Origin: Dokdonella koreensis DS-123
GTDB taxonomy: Bacteria > Pseudomonadota > Gammaproteobacteria > Xanthomonadales > Rhodanobacteraceae
Assembly: GCF_001632775.1 (NCBI RefSeq)
Contig: NZ_CP015249.1
Location: forward strand, 1,034,686-1,098,685
Reading direction: 5' to 3'
DNA: 64,000 nucleotides
Made by a program: the position numbers and the translations under genes. Shown here one piece after another: positions 25,893-34,331 of the stretch (position 1 is its first letter; each line of letters starts with the position of its first letter). Below the pieces are notes generated by a model. The model was not told the origin of the DNA, ran no database searches, and was given only the letters and a program-made list of their open reading frames with translations.

Positions 25893-26372
25893 TCATCCGT
25901 TCGCGGCAGCCGGCTTCGTCAACCGGGCTCCGAACCGCTCCGATACGTAGCCGAACCCCACGCCGGCGATCCACGACACGATGACGTACACGATGCTTTC
26001 GTCGACCTTGCCGCCGCTGCCGAAGTAGGTCGCCGCGCCCAGGAACGCGGCCGGCGTGTACGCCAGGAAGCGGTGGCTGGCCATGAACACCAGCACGAAG
26101 GCCAGCACCGCGACCAGGACGATCAGTGCGGCCAGGCCGCCGCCGGCGTGGCCGACCGCCAGCATCGTCAGTGCGGTGAGCAGCACGCCGGCGATCGCCG
26201 GCGGCAGCGAGCGTCCGATCGCGGCCTTGCCGCCGCCGGCGGCGAAGAAGGTCGCCCAGGCGACGAAGCCGATCCACGGAATCAGCTGGAGCGCAGGCAG
26301 GCCGATACTCAGATAGACCCAGACCGCGACCAGCGCGGCGATGGACAGAGCCAGAGCAATCAATGGTTTCAT
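25893..26372 (-). CDS. DUF1097-family inner membrane protein
   Basis: 159 aa, with about five hydrophobic helices: residues 4-22, 27-45, 58-74, 78-98, 127-142. The ATG at 26372 follows an AAAGAGG ribosome site. I recognise the fold family (DUF1097) but not a function. Its place between the outer-membrane channel and aldA suggests a role in uptake or export of the operon's substrate. Confidence 0.75.
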   Translation of the reverse strand: MKPLIALALSIAALVAVWVYLSIGLPALQLIPWIGFVAWATFFAAGGGKAAIGRSLPPAIAGVLLTALTMLAVGHAGGGLAALIVLVAVLAFVLVFMASHRFLAYTPAAFLGAATYFGSGGKVDESIVYVIVSWIAGVGFGYVSERFGARLTKPAAANG

Positions 26373-26413
26373 GACAGCCTCTTTCGATGGGTGTGCCATG
26401 AGCCGCTGCGGGA

Positions 26414-26431
26414 GCCTGCGGTGGCGCAGGC
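26414..26431 (-). other. Intercistronic hairpin between channel and DUF1097 genes
   Basis: GCCTGCG-gtgg-CGCAGGC forms a 7 bp stem with a tetraloop in the 77-bp gap. There is no T-run, so it is more likely an mRNA stability or processing element than a terminator. Confidence 0.4.
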
Positions 26432-26449
26432 CCCCGGCCGGCTCGCCGA

Positions 26450-27325
26450 TTACCAGACGTAGGCGTACTTGATGTTGAAGCTGTCGTTGACGCTGTGGTT
26501 GCGGCCATCGACCGAGGTCGAGTAGCGCAGGCTGATCGACTGGTTGGCGAAGGTGTGGATCATCAGGCCGGGGCCGGCGTCGATGACGTGCGCACTGGGT
26601 GCGCCATCGCGGGCCTCCAGGTATTCCGCATCGACCGCCAGGAACGGCTCCAGATGCTGGGAAGCCCGCCACCCGAAGCGGTGGTTGGTGTGCCAGCTCA
26701 GGCCCGGCCGGATGCCGTTGTCGCGCCGGGTCTGCCAGACGATGCCGGCGTCGCCGGTCCAGCCGAGCTTGTCGGTGATGCGCCAGTCCCAGAAGAAGCT
26801 CGACAGGTTCTTCCAGTTGGTGTCGCTGACCTTCTCGGTACCGACCGGGATCTGCACGAACGACTGGAAGCCGAGGGTGGCGTTGGCGGCCGGCTTGTAC
26901 CAGATCGCGAAGCCGGTCAGCGGGTCGCCTATGCCGCTGACGTGGCGGTCGTCGGCGTCGGCGAGGCTGCGGTTGCGGATCGCCACTTCCGGCACGATCA
27001 CTTCCCAGGCCACGCCGATGTTGCGGTTGGACTCGGGTGACCAGAAGCGCACGTACTTGGACATGCCCACGATGCGCTGGGCGCCGGAGCCGTCGGTGCG
27101 GTCGCCGTTGCGGTTGAACAGGCGATCGTCCTCCTGGACCATGCCGTACTGCACGAAGACGTTGAACGGGTCGAAGTCGACCGGCAGCTCGTATTCGTGG
27201 GGGCCGATCACGTCGAAGGTGATCTGGGCGGCGGCGCTGCCGCCATGGCCTAGCGCGAGTGCGCAGGCGACGCGGACGGCCAGTCCGCAGCGGGACGCGC
27301 GCAGCGTCCCTTGGGTCGATCTCAT
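26450..27325 (-). CDS. Outer-membrane transporter, phenol-degradation MetA/SphA-like
   Basis: 291 aa with a signal peptide ending near AAAQ (about residue 34) and a beta-barrel-like body rich in alternating aromatic strands, ending in a terminal aromatic-containing strand (NIKYAYVW). It resembles the MetA-pathway-of-phenol-degradation family (transporters of aromatic or hydrophobic compounds). First gene of the sigma-54-controlled operon, so it probably lets the alcohol substrate reach the periplasmic dehydrogenase. Confidence 0.72.
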   Translation of the reverse strand: MRSTQGTLRASRCGLAVRVACALALGHGGSAAAQITFDVIGPHEYELPVDFDPFNVFVQYGMVQEDDRLFNRNGDRTDGSGAQRIVGMSKYVRFWSPESNRNIGVAWEVIVPEVAIRNRSLADADDRHVSGIGDPLTGFAIWYKPAANATLGFQSFVQIPVGTEKVSDTNWKNLSSFFWDWRITDKLGWTGDAGIVWQTRRDNGIRPGLSWHTNHRFGWRASQHLEPFLAVDAEYLEARDGAPSAHVIDAGPGLMIHTFANQSISLRYSTSVDGRNHSVNDSFNIKYAYVW

Positions 27326-27448
27326 GTTGTCCTCCCGGTTTGCGTGGTCCGGCGGCCTCGTCCACGTACTGCAGCGGATCCGGCGCCGGCTTGTCGTGGC
27401 CGGCGGCAGGGCTCTTCATTGGTCCTGTCCGCCGGCACCGCTCCTTGG

Positions 27449-27465
27449 TGCAAGTCCCGTTCCAG
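27449..27465 (-). promoter_or_regulatory. Sigma-54 (-24/-12) promoter of the alcohol oxidation operon
   Basis: Minus strand CTGGAACGGGACTTGCA matches the consensus YTGGCACGNNNNTTGCW with one mismatch (A for C at the fourth base of TGGC). The GG and GC elements have the required 10-base separation. Transcription would start near 27438, 113 nt before the channel gene. Confidence 0.82.
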
Positions 27466-27503
27466 GCCGGGCCAGCCGATGCCGGGAGGTGGAAAAGTGC
27501 ATT

Positions 27504-27516
27504 CAATCCATTGATG
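27504..27516 (-). promoter_or_regulatory. Candidate IHF site between enhancer and sigma-54 promoter
   Basis: Minus strand CATCAATGGATTG fits the IHF consensus WATCAANNNNTTR at every position except the first. It lies about 65-78 bp upstream of the predicted start, in an AT-rich patch, where a bend would bring the enhancer to the promoter. Confidence 0.6.
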
Positions 27517-27586
27517 TGGAATGAATTTCCCAGGAATTCCGGCGCGCCGCGACGGCTGTGGATTTCTGCGACACCCGCCACAGAAG

Positions 27587-27623
27587 CGACAGGTGTCGAG
27601 GCGTGTATGCGACAGGTGTCGCA
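27587..27623. promoter_or_regulatory. Two enhancer-like palindromes (UAS) for the sigma-54 activator
   Basis: CGACAGGTGTCG (27587-27598) and TGCGACAGGTGTCGCA (27608-27623) share the same dyad; their centres are 23 bp apart, about two helical turns. They lie about 154 and 177 bp upstream of the predicted start. A lone half-site TGCGACA is at 27568-27574. Confidence 0.72.
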
Positions 27624-27772
27624 GCGACCGCCGATGCGTCGCGGGCACGCTCGGCGGCGGGGGAACGGCCGTCGTCCTGCCGCCGATGCCCGTTCCCGTG
27701 CGCCGCGCTTGGGGTAAAGTGCGGCGCGCGCCGGGGGGCTGGCGCCCGCGGCGAGTCAGGGGAGGAACCGCG

Positions 27773-28990
27773 ATCAAGACGTTTCTGTTGTTTCCGTATG
27801 CCAACCATCTCGGCGGCACGCAGCCGTTGATCGCCATTGGCGACGCCCTGCGCGCGGCCGGCCACCGGGTCGTGTTCGCCGCGCGTGGGAAGTGCGTGAG
27901 TTTCGTCGCCGAGGCGGGCTTCGAGGTCGAGGACGTGGTCGAGCTCGATCCGCGCCATGCGGTCGAGCACTTCAACCGCTCCAACCTGGACTACCACACG
28001 AGTGCGAGCATCGCCGCGTTCGTCGCCGAGGAGACCGCGCTGATCCGGCGCCATCGCCCCACCGCGGTGGTCGACCTGCATCGGCCGACGCTGGGGCTTT
28101 CGGCGCGGCTCACGCGCACGCCGCGCGCGGTGCTCTGCAACACCGTGCTGACGCGGTACTACACCGGCGAGCGCCTGTTGCCCGAGTCGCATCCGCTCGG
28201 CACGCTGGCGCGGCCGGTGCCCAAGCGCTGGCTGCGGCCGCTCAGCCACTGGGCCGAGAAGCAGCTGTTCCGGGCCTGGGCAAGGCCCTACAACGCGTTT
28301 CTGCGCCAGGCCGGCGAGGCACCGCTCGATTCGCTGCAGGACCTCTTCGAGGGCGATGCGACGATCCTGATGGACGCGCGCGAGCTGATGCCGACCGGCG
28401 ACCTGCCGCCGCACGTGCACGCGGTCGGCCCGCTGCTGCGCGAAGCCGCGGCGCCCGCACCGGCGCTCCTGGCCGGCGTCGGGCCCGGGCAGCGGACGAT
28501 CTTCGTCTACCTCGGCTCCTACGGCGAGCAGTTCGCGCGCGTCGTCGGCTACCTGGCCCGCCTGCTCGGCGACTCGGACGAGTACCGCGTGATCGCGGCG
28601 ACCGGCGGGCTGTACGGGTATTCCGGGCCGCCATTGCCCTCCAATGTCGTCGTCACCGACTACGTGCCCGCCAGTGCGGTGCTGTCGCGAAACTGCGCGG
28701 CGATGATCAGCCACGGCGGGCGCGGCTCGATCTACTCGGCGCTCGGCCACGGCGTTCCGCTGGTGGGGCTGCCCAACCAGGGCGAGCAGGAGTGGAACCT
28801 CGATGCGATCGAGCGGCTGGGCCTGGGTCGCAAGCTGTCCAGCCGGCGCTGCAGCTTCGAGGCGTTCGCCCAGGCGCTGGGCGGCGTGCTGGACGATCCG
28901 GCCTACCGCGAGCGGGCCGGGCGCTTCGGTGACATGCTGCGCAGCTACGACGGTGCCGGCACCGCGGCACGGATCATCGCCGCGCTGTAG
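27773..28990 (+). CDS. GT-B glycosyltransferase (UDP-glycosyltransferase/MGT-like)
   Basis: About 405 aa. N-terminal acceptor domain begins IKTFLLFPYANHLGGTQP; the C-terminal donor domain has VVVTDYVPASAVLSRNCAAMISHGGRGSIYSALGHGVPLVGLPNQGEQEWN, the GT1-type sugar-nucleotide motif. It probably glycosylates a lipid or small molecule; the acceptor is unknown. The start is odd: a strong GGGGAGG (27759-27765) precedes an ATC codon at 27773 by 7 nt. The only in-frame conventional start nearby is a GTG at 27719, inside a TAAAGT -10-like element and without a good ribosome site. Confidence 0.82.
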   Translation: MKTFLLFPYANHLGGTQPLIAIGDALRAAGHRVVFAARGKCVSFVAEAGFEVEDVVELDPRHAVEHFNRSNLDYHTSASIAAFVAEETALIRRHRPTAVVDLHRPTLGLSARLTRTPRAVLCNTVLTRYYTGERLLPESHPLGTLARPVPKRWLRPLSHWAEKQLFRAWARPYNAFLRQAGEAPLDSLQDLFEGDATILMDARELMPTGDLPPHVHAVGPLLREAAAPAPALLAGVGPGQRTIFVYLGSYGEQFARVVGYLARLLGDSDEYRVIAATGGLYGYSGPPLPSNVVVTDYVPASAVLSRNCAAMISHGGRGSIYSALGHGVPLVGLPNQGEQEWNLDAIERLGLGRKLSSRRCSFEAFAQALGGVLDDPAYRERAGRFGDMLRSYDGAGTAARIIAAL

Positions 28991-29155
28991 GCGGGTCTGC
29001 CGGCCGGGGCGGCCTGTGCGGCCCCGGCCATCGGGGCCGGTCGGGCTGGCGTGGACGCGATGGCGGCTTCACACGCGGCGACGGGCGAATGCGCTACCTT
29101 GTAGGGATGCCTGTCGCCCCATCGCCGGGGCGCCGTTTCCTCGCCCGGAGTGGTC

Positions 29156-30058
29156 GTGATCAAGTGGATCCTCATTGCCGCGTTCGTCGCGTCGGCGCTG
29201 TACGTGCATTTCCGTGGACGCGTGCGTCACCGGTTCTCGCGCCAGATCACCGACCACTCGACCTTCATGGCGCCGATCAACGTGCTGATGTACGCGTTCT
29301 CGCGCGTACCGACCACGCCGTTCGTCGATCCGGACCTGTTCCCGGAGCTGGCCCCGCTGCGCGCGCGCTGGCGCGAGGTCCGCGACGAGGCCCTGCGCCT
29401 GCGCGAGCTGGAGAAGATCAAGGCTTCGGAAGGCTACAACGACGTCGGCTTCAATTCGTTCTTCCGGCGTGGCTGGAAGCGCTTCTACCTGAAGTGGTAC
29501 GACGAGGCGCATCCGTCGGCGAGCACCCTGTGTCCGGTCACCACGGCGCTGCTGCGGGAGATTCCCACCGTGAAGGCGGCGATGTTCGCCGAGCTGCCGC
29601 CGGGCGGCCATCTGCATCCGCACCGCGATCCGTTCGCCGGCTCGCTGCGGCTGCACATCGGCCTGCAGACGCCGAACGACGACGGCTGCTGGATCGACGT
29701 CGACGGGACGCGCTACAGCTGGCGCGACGGCGAAAGCGTCATGTTCGACGAGACCTATATCCACACCGCCAGAAACGACACCCAGGAACAGCGCGTCATC
29801 CTGTTCTGCGACGTCGAGCGGCCGCTGCGCTACCGCTGGACGCAGGCGGTCAACCGCTGGGTGGGACGGCACTTCGTCGCCGCCGCCGCCTCGCCGAACG
29901 AGACCGGCGACCGCACCGGTGCGCTCAATCGCGCCTTCGGCCGCTTCTATGCGCTGCGCCTGCGCGCCAAGGAGCTGCGCAAGCGCAACAAGGCGCTCTA
30001 CTACGTGCTGAAGTGGGCCCTGTTGCTGGCGCTGGTGGTGCTGATCATCCGCTTGTAG
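29156..30058 (+). CDS. LpxO-like lipid A hydroxylase (aspartyl/asparaginyl beta-hydroxylase family)
   Basis: 300 aa from GTG 29156, chosen because GGAG lies six bases upstream; GTG 29150 overlaps that site. An N-terminal membrane helix (IKWILIAAFVASALYV) and a C-terminal hydrophobic anchor (LKWALLLALVVLIIRL) flank the Fe(II)/2-oxoglutarate domain. The metal site is HxD in HLHPHRDPF with the distal His in ETYIHTARN, and the arginine for 2-oxoglutarate follows (QRVILFCDVERPLR). LpxO adds a 2-hydroxyl to a lipid A acyl chain, affecting outer membrane stability. Single gene, not in the lpx cluster. Confidence 0.85.
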   Translation: MIKWILIAAFVASALYVHFRGRVRHRFSRQITDHSTFMAPINVLMYAFSRVPTTPFVDPDLFPELAPLRARWREVRDEALRLRELEKIKASEGYNDVGFNSFFRRGWKRFYLKWYDEAHPSASTLCPVTTALLREIPTVKAAMFAELPPGGHLHPHRDPFAGSLRLHIGLQTPNDDGCWIDVDGTRYSWRDGESVMFDETYIHTARNDTQEQRVILFCDVERPLRYRWTQAVNRWVGRHFVAAAASPNETGDRTGALNRAFGRFYALRLRAKELRKRNKALYYVLKWALLLALVVLIIRL

Positions 30059-30067
30059 CGGATGATC
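30043..30067 (+). other. Hairpin straddling the LpxO-like stop codon
   Basis: GATCATCCGC (30043-30052) and GCGGATGATC (30058-30067) form a perfect 10 bp stem with the loop TTGTA; the stop codon TAG lies across loop and stem. No T-run follows. It could slow termination or stabilise the mRNA end. Confidence 0.5.
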
Positions 30068-30248
30068 GACGGCCGATCGCGACGCGCCGGCGCGCCGTGA
30101 CGGGGCGGCGAATCGCATCGCTGCCGGCGCCGGTCCGCCGGTGGCGCGTGTCGATGGCGCGCTGCAGCGGCCCGCGAGCGCGCCGTTCCGGAATCGCGTT
30201 CACCGGCCGCTTCGTCGGCAGCCTGCCCGCCAGGGCGGCACTTTCGGG

Positions 30249-30533
30249 TCAGTGGTGCGCCGGCGCATGCGACGCGCCCGCTTCGCACCGCGCGTATTCC
30301 TCGCGCGTCAGCCGGTGGTCGCCGTTGCGGTCGCAGGCTTTCAGGCGTTCGGCCAGGTGAGGCGCATGGACCACCACTTCCGGCAAGGTGACGATGCCGT
30401 CGTGGTCGGTGTCGAGGGTTTCGTAGGGAGGCAGCGGCTCGTTCGGGTGTGCGGCGGGAGCGGCAGCTTGGGCGGCGGCACAGCCGAGCAGGGTCGCCGC
30501 GAGGGCGAGCATGCGTAACGGTCGGGTGAACAT
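30249..30533 (-). CDS. Small exported EF-hand protein
   Basis: 94 aa. N-terminal signal (MFTRPLRMLALAATLLGCAAA) with a weak lipobox-like LLGC, so either a Sec-cleaved or a lipid-anchored protein. Two canonical EF-hand loops follow: DTDHDGIVTLPE and DRNGDHRLTREE, with Ca ligands at every expected position. The ATG at 30533 is chosen because it opens directly into the signal. A calcium-binding periplasmic protein; its partner is unknown. Divergent from the phospholipase D-like gene. Confidence 0.78.
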   Translation of the reverse strand: MFTRPLRMLALAATLLGCAAAQAAAPAAHPNEPLPPYETLDTDHDGIVTLPEVVVHAPHLAERLKACDRNGDHRLTREEYARCEAGASHAPAHH

Positions 30534-30753
30534 GGCGGACCTGTCCGAAGGACCTGTGAGGGCCGCGGGATGCGGCGCCTTGGATAGACGCGCCGCCCAC
30601 CCGGAAATTCCGCATTGCCGCACGCGGTCTTCAGCTCGCGTCCATCCGGCGCAGCGTGTTCGCGCTGCCCGGCGCGCGTCTTGACCGATGTCCCCGAGGC
30701 TGGAACGCTGATATCCGCCGGCCGCCGCCGGTGCGAGGGAGCCGGGAATCGAC

Positions 30754-32109
30754 GTGACGACGCTCTGGGTGTCCTGGCACGCGCTGGCGGTCATCGGCGG
30801 CCTGCTGATCTATGCGGTCGTGACGCGCCTGCGCCGCGATCGGCGTCCGCCGGTCGCCGCGATCGCCTGGGTGCTCGCGCTGGTGCTGGCGCCGTATCTC
30901 GCGCTGCCGCTCTATCTGGTCTTCGGGGGCCGCAAGCATCGGCCGGGGGCGCAGGTGCCGGCGCCGGCCGCGGCCGGCCATGAGCACTGGACCGCCGCCT
31001 ATGCGCGCGGCTTCGGCTTGGCCGGGCCGGTCGCCGGCGAGGTGGATTTCCACGCCGACGGCGCGGCGTCCCTGCGCGGCCTGATCGACCTGGTCGGCGC
31101 GGCAGGTTCGGCATTGGACGTGGCGACCTTCGTATTCGCGGCGGATGCCGACGGCGAGCGCGTCGCCGCGGCGCTGATCGACCGGCAGCGTGCCGGCGTG
31201 CGCGTACGCGTGCTGATCGACGGGGCCGGCCTGCTGCTCGCCCGGCGCGGCATCGTCACGCGGCTGCGGCGCGCCGGTGTCGCGGTGCGCCTGTTCCAGC
31301 CGCCGTGGGGCTTGCGCCTGGGGCAGGCGCGCAACCTGCGCAACCATCGCAAATGGACGATCGCCGACGGACGGCGTGTCTGGATGGGCGGGCGCAACCT
31401 GGCGGCGGAGTATTTCTCGGCCGATCGCGGCGGCCCGCCGTGGACCGACCTGACGTTCGAGCTGGACGGGCCGATCGGTGCGGTCGTGGCACGCCAGTTC
31501 GAGGCCGACTGGCGGCGCGCCGATCCGCAGGCGGCAGCGGTGGCGAGCGCGGTGCCGTCCGGCGCCGGAACGGGCGGCGATCTGCTGTTCGTGCCGAGCG
31601 GTCCCGACCAGGCCGAGGACACCGTGCTGGCCCTGCTGATCGCGGCCTGCTCGCGCGCCGAGCGGCGCATCGTCGCGGTGACGCCGTACTTCGTTCCCGA
31701 TCCGGGCCTGCTGCAGGCGCTGCGGCTGGCCGCGCTGCGCGGCGTGGCGGTCGACCTGCTGGTGCCGGAGCGGTCCAATCACCGCATCGCCGACCTCGCG
31801 CGCAGCCGTGCCTTGCGCAGCCTGGCCGGTGCCGGCGCGCGCATCCACCTGGCGCCGGGCATGGTGCACGCCAAGGCGATCGTCTTCGACGACGCGCTCG
31901 CATTGGCCGGCTCGGTCAATCTCGACACGCGCAGTCTGCTGATCAACTACGAGTCGATGGTCGCCTTCCGCGCGGCGGCGCCGATCGCCTGGCTGTCCGG
32001 ATGGATCGCCGCGCAGACGGTCGCCGCGCGACGCTATGTCGCGGTCGAGCCGTCGTTCGCGCGCGACGTCGGCGAAGGCCTGCTGCTGGCATTGACGTTC
32101 GAGGTCTGA
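30754..32109 (+). CDS. Cardiolipin synthase-like phospholipase D family protein
   Basis: 451 aa starting at GTG 30754. Two N-terminal membrane helices (about 6-22 and 34-57) precede two HKD motifs: NHRKWTIADGRRVWMGGRNLA and HAKAIVFDDALALAGSVNLD. This is the architecture of bacterial cardiolipin synthases, which transfer phosphatidyl groups between phospholipids at the inner membrane. The protein is slightly shorter than ClsA, so ClsB/C-like or other phosphatidyltransferase functions are possible. Confidence 0.82.
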   Translation: MTTLWVSWHALAVIGGLLIYAVVTRLRRDRRPPVAAIAWVLALVLAPYLALPLYLVFGGRKHRPGAQVPAPAAAGHEHWTAAYARGFGLAGPVAGEVDFHADGAASLRGLIDLVGAAGSALDVATFVFAADADGERVAAALIDRQRAGVRVRVLIDGAGLLLARRGIVTRLRRAGVAVRLFQPPWGLRLGQARNLRNHRKWTIADGRRVWMGGRNLAAEYFSADRGGPPWTDLTFELDGPIGAVVARQFEADWRRADPQAAAVASAVPSGAGTGGDLLFVPSGPDQAEDTVLALLIAACSRAERRIVAVTPYFVPDPGLLQALRLAALRGVAVDLLVPERSNHRIADLARSRALRSLAGAGARIHLAPGMVHAKAIVFDDALALAGSVNLDTRSLLINYESMVAFRAAAPIAWLSGWIAAQTVAARRYVAVEPSFARDVGEGLLLALTFEV

Positions 32110-32479
32110 GCGACGCGCCCGGCCCGGCAGGCGAGGCCGGGCCTGCGGCCGGGCGATGCCGGCATCGTTCGCGCTATGGGTAAGAAGATCAATCGCTTGT
32201 GAGCAGGGTGGACGGGCCGGTGCCGCGGTGGCCCAGTCTGCGTGAGGGTGCTCCGGTGGCATCGCCCATCGCCCGCTGCAGCCCGGATCGGCCATGCGTC
32301 CGCGATCGTGGCACAGCCGCTGCGCCGATCGCCTGCCGAGCCGATCCGGGCCCTGGCGGCGGGCACCTCGCGCGGTTTGCAAAGGCGCTGGCCAGCCGCT
32401 GTAATGGCGCGCTCGGACCGGTCCCGAAGGCCGTCGTCCCTTTCGCTGGTTCCCCGGAAATTCCCCGCAGGAGTGTTGC
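32110..32479. other. Intergenic region upstream of pgk (370 bp)
   Basis: Contains the pgk promoter at 32377-32405 and, at 32176-32202, an eight-codon ATG...TGA frame (MGKKINRL) in a locally AT-richer patch that I do not count as a gene. No riboswitch or terminator with T-run recognised. Confidence 0.5.
32377..32405 (+). promoter_or_regulatory. Candidate pgk promoter
   Basis: TTGCAA (32377-32382) and TGTAAT (32400-32405) separated by exactly 17 bp. The start would be about 32412, leaving a leader of ~68 nt with AGGAG just before the pgk ATG. Confidence 0.55.
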
Positions 32480-33655
32480 ATGTCCATCGTCCGCATGAGC
32501 GATCTCGATCTGTCCGGCAAGCGCGTGCTGATCCGCCAGGATCTGAACGTGCCGGTCGAGAACGGCCGCATCACCTCCGAGCAGCGCATCGTGGCCTCGC
32601 TGCCGACGCTGCGCCTGGCGCTGGAGCGCGGTGCGGCGGTGCTGGTGATGTCGCATCTGGGGCGCCCGAAGGAGGGCGAGTGGACAGCCGAGGACTCGCT
32701 GGCACCGGTCGCCGCGCGCCTGGGCGAGCTGCTCGGCCGCGAGGTGCCGCTGGTGCGCGACTGGGTCGACGGCGTCGCCGTCGCCCCGGGCGACCTGGTG
32801 CTGCTCGAGAACTGCCGCATGAACGTCGGCGAGGCCAAGGACGACGAGGCGCTGGCGAAGAAGTACGCCGCGCTGTGCGACGTGTTCGTGATGGATGCCT
32901 TCGGTACCGCCCACCGGGCGCAGGCCTCCACCCACGGCGTGATCCGCCAGGCGACGGTCGCCGCAGGCGGCCCGCTGCTGATGGCCGAACTCGATGCGCT
33001 GGCCAAGGCGCTGGAGCAGCCGGCGCGCCCGCTGCTGGCGATCGTCGCCGGCTCCAAGGTCTCCACCAAGCTGACCCTGCTGGAGAACCTGCTCGGCAAG
33101 GTCGACCAGCTGATCGTCGGCGGCGGCATCGCCAATACCTTCATCGCCGCGGCCGGCCATCCGGTCGGCACCTCGCTGGTGGAGCCGGACCTGATCGAGA
33201 CCGCCAACCGCATCGTCGCCGCGGCGCGTGCGCGCGGCACCGAGATTCCGCTGCCGGTCGACGTCGTGGTGGCGCCGGCGTTCAAGGCCGATGCACCGGC
33301 GACGGTGAAGCCGGTCGACGCGATCGGTGCGGACGAGATGGTGCTCGACATCGGGCCGCAGACCGCCGCGCACTACGCGCAGCTGATCGCCGCCGCCGGT
33401 ACGGTGGTCTGGAACGGCCCGGTCGGCGTGTTCGAGTTCGACGCGTTCGGCAAGGGCACGCAAGCGGTGGCGCAGGCGATCGCCGGTTCGCCGGCGTTCT
33501 CGATCGCCGGGGGCGGCGATACGCTGGCGGCGGTCGAGAAGTACGGCATCGCCGAGCGGGTTTCCTACATTTCCACCGGCGGCGGGGCGTTCCTCGAGTT
33601 CCTCGAAGGCAAGACGCTGCCGGCGGTCGCCGCGCTGCTCGACCGCGGTGGCTGA
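32480..33655 (+). CDS. pgk: Phosphoglycerate kinase
   Basis: 391 aa, full length. N-terminal [17 protein letters not shown] is the family signature; the substrate loop [16 protein letters not shown], nucleotide-binding [17 protein letters not shown], and C-terminal [19 protein letters not shown] follow. Transfers phosphate between 1,3-bisphosphoglycerate and ADP in glycolysis. Here it heads a small operon with a HAD phosphatase and an ArnT-like transferase instead of pyk/fba. The start is preceded by GCAGGAG. Confidence 0.97.
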   Translation: MSIVRMSDLDLSGKRVLIRQDLNVPVENGRITSEQRIVASLPTLRLALERGAAVLVMSHLGRPKEGEWTAEDSLAPVAARLGELLGREVPLVRDWVDGVAVAPGDLVLLENCRMNVGEAKDDEALAKKYAALCDVFVMDAFGTAHRAQASTHGVIRQATVAAGGPLLMAELDALAKALEQPARPLLAIVAGSKVSTKLTLLENLLGKVDQLIVGGGIANTFIAAAGHPVGTSLVEPDLIETANRIVAAARARGTEIPLPVDVVVAPAFKADAPATVKPVDAIGADEMVLDIGPQTAAHYAQLIAAAGTVVWNGPVGVFEFDAFGKGTQAVAQAIAGSPAFSIAGGGDTLAAVEKYGIAERVSYISTGGGAFLEFLEGKTLPAVAALLDRGG

Positions 33656-34331
33656 TCGGCACGCCGGGTCGCTGCGGCCGGCCGTGGTGCTGTTCGACCT
33701 GGACGGCACCCTGGTCGATTCGGAGCCGGGCATCGCCGCCTGCGTCGCCTATGCGCTGGAGCGCCTGGGCGTGCCGCTGCCGTCGCGCGAGGCCCTGCGC
33801 GACTGGATCGGTCCGCCGCTGCGGCAGAGCTTCGCCGGCGTGCTCGACGCCGACGAGGCGCGCATCGAGCAGACGGTGGCCGCCTACCGCGAGCGCTACG
33901 TCGAGAGCGGCTGGCGCGAGCTGACGGTCTACCCGGGCATCGCCGAGGTCGTGGCCGGCCTGCAGGCGGCCGGCAGCCGGCTGGCGGTGGTCACGACGAA
34001 GATCGAGGACCAGGCCCGCCGCATCGTCGCGCACCTGCCGTTCGGTGCGGCGTTCGCGGCCGTCTACGGCGCGCCGCCCGGGACCACCAGTGGCGACAAG
34101 ACGGCGCGCATCGCCCGTGCGGCGGCGGAGCTGGGTGCTGCCCCGGCGGATTGCGCGATGATCGGCGATCGCCATTTCGACGTGGCCGGCGCCCGCGCCA
34201 ACCGGATGACGGCGATCGGTGCGGCCTGGGGGTTCGGCACGGTCGAGGAACTGCGCGCGGCCGGCGCCGATGCGATCGCGCACGCGCCGGCCGAGCTGCC
34301 GGCCCTGCTGACGCGAAGCCCGTCCGCATGA
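33648..34331 (+). CDS. HAD-family phosphatase (phosphoglycolate phosphatase-like)
   Basis: 227 aa starting at GTG 33648, overlapping the pgk stop by 8 bp. HAD motif I is [16 protein letters not shown], motif II VVTTK, motif [15 protein letters not shown], with an alpha-helical cap at about 25-95. This is the Gph/PgmB-like subfamily; substrates could be phosphoglycolate or another sugar phosphate. Coupling to pgk hints at removal of a damaged or side-product phosphate of glycolysis, which is inference. It ends with an ATGA overlap onto the next gene. Confidence 0.85.
   Translation: MADRHAGSLRPAVVLFDLDGTLVDSEPGIAACVAYALERLGVPLPSREALRDWIGPPLRQSFAGVLDADEARIEQTVAAYRERYVESGWRELTVYPGIAEVVAGLQAAGSRLAVVTTKIEDQARRIVAHLPFGAAFAAVYGAPPGTTSGDKTARIARAAAELGAAPADCAMIGDRHFDVAGARANRMTAIGAAWGFGTVEELRAAGADAIAHAPAELPALLTRSPSA

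Noticed and set aside
32176-32202. Eight-codon ATG-to-TGA frame (MGKKINRL) upstream of pgk
   Set aside because: No convincing ribosome site, no link to an attenuator structure, and such frames arise by chance; noted only because the patch is AT-richer than its surroundings.
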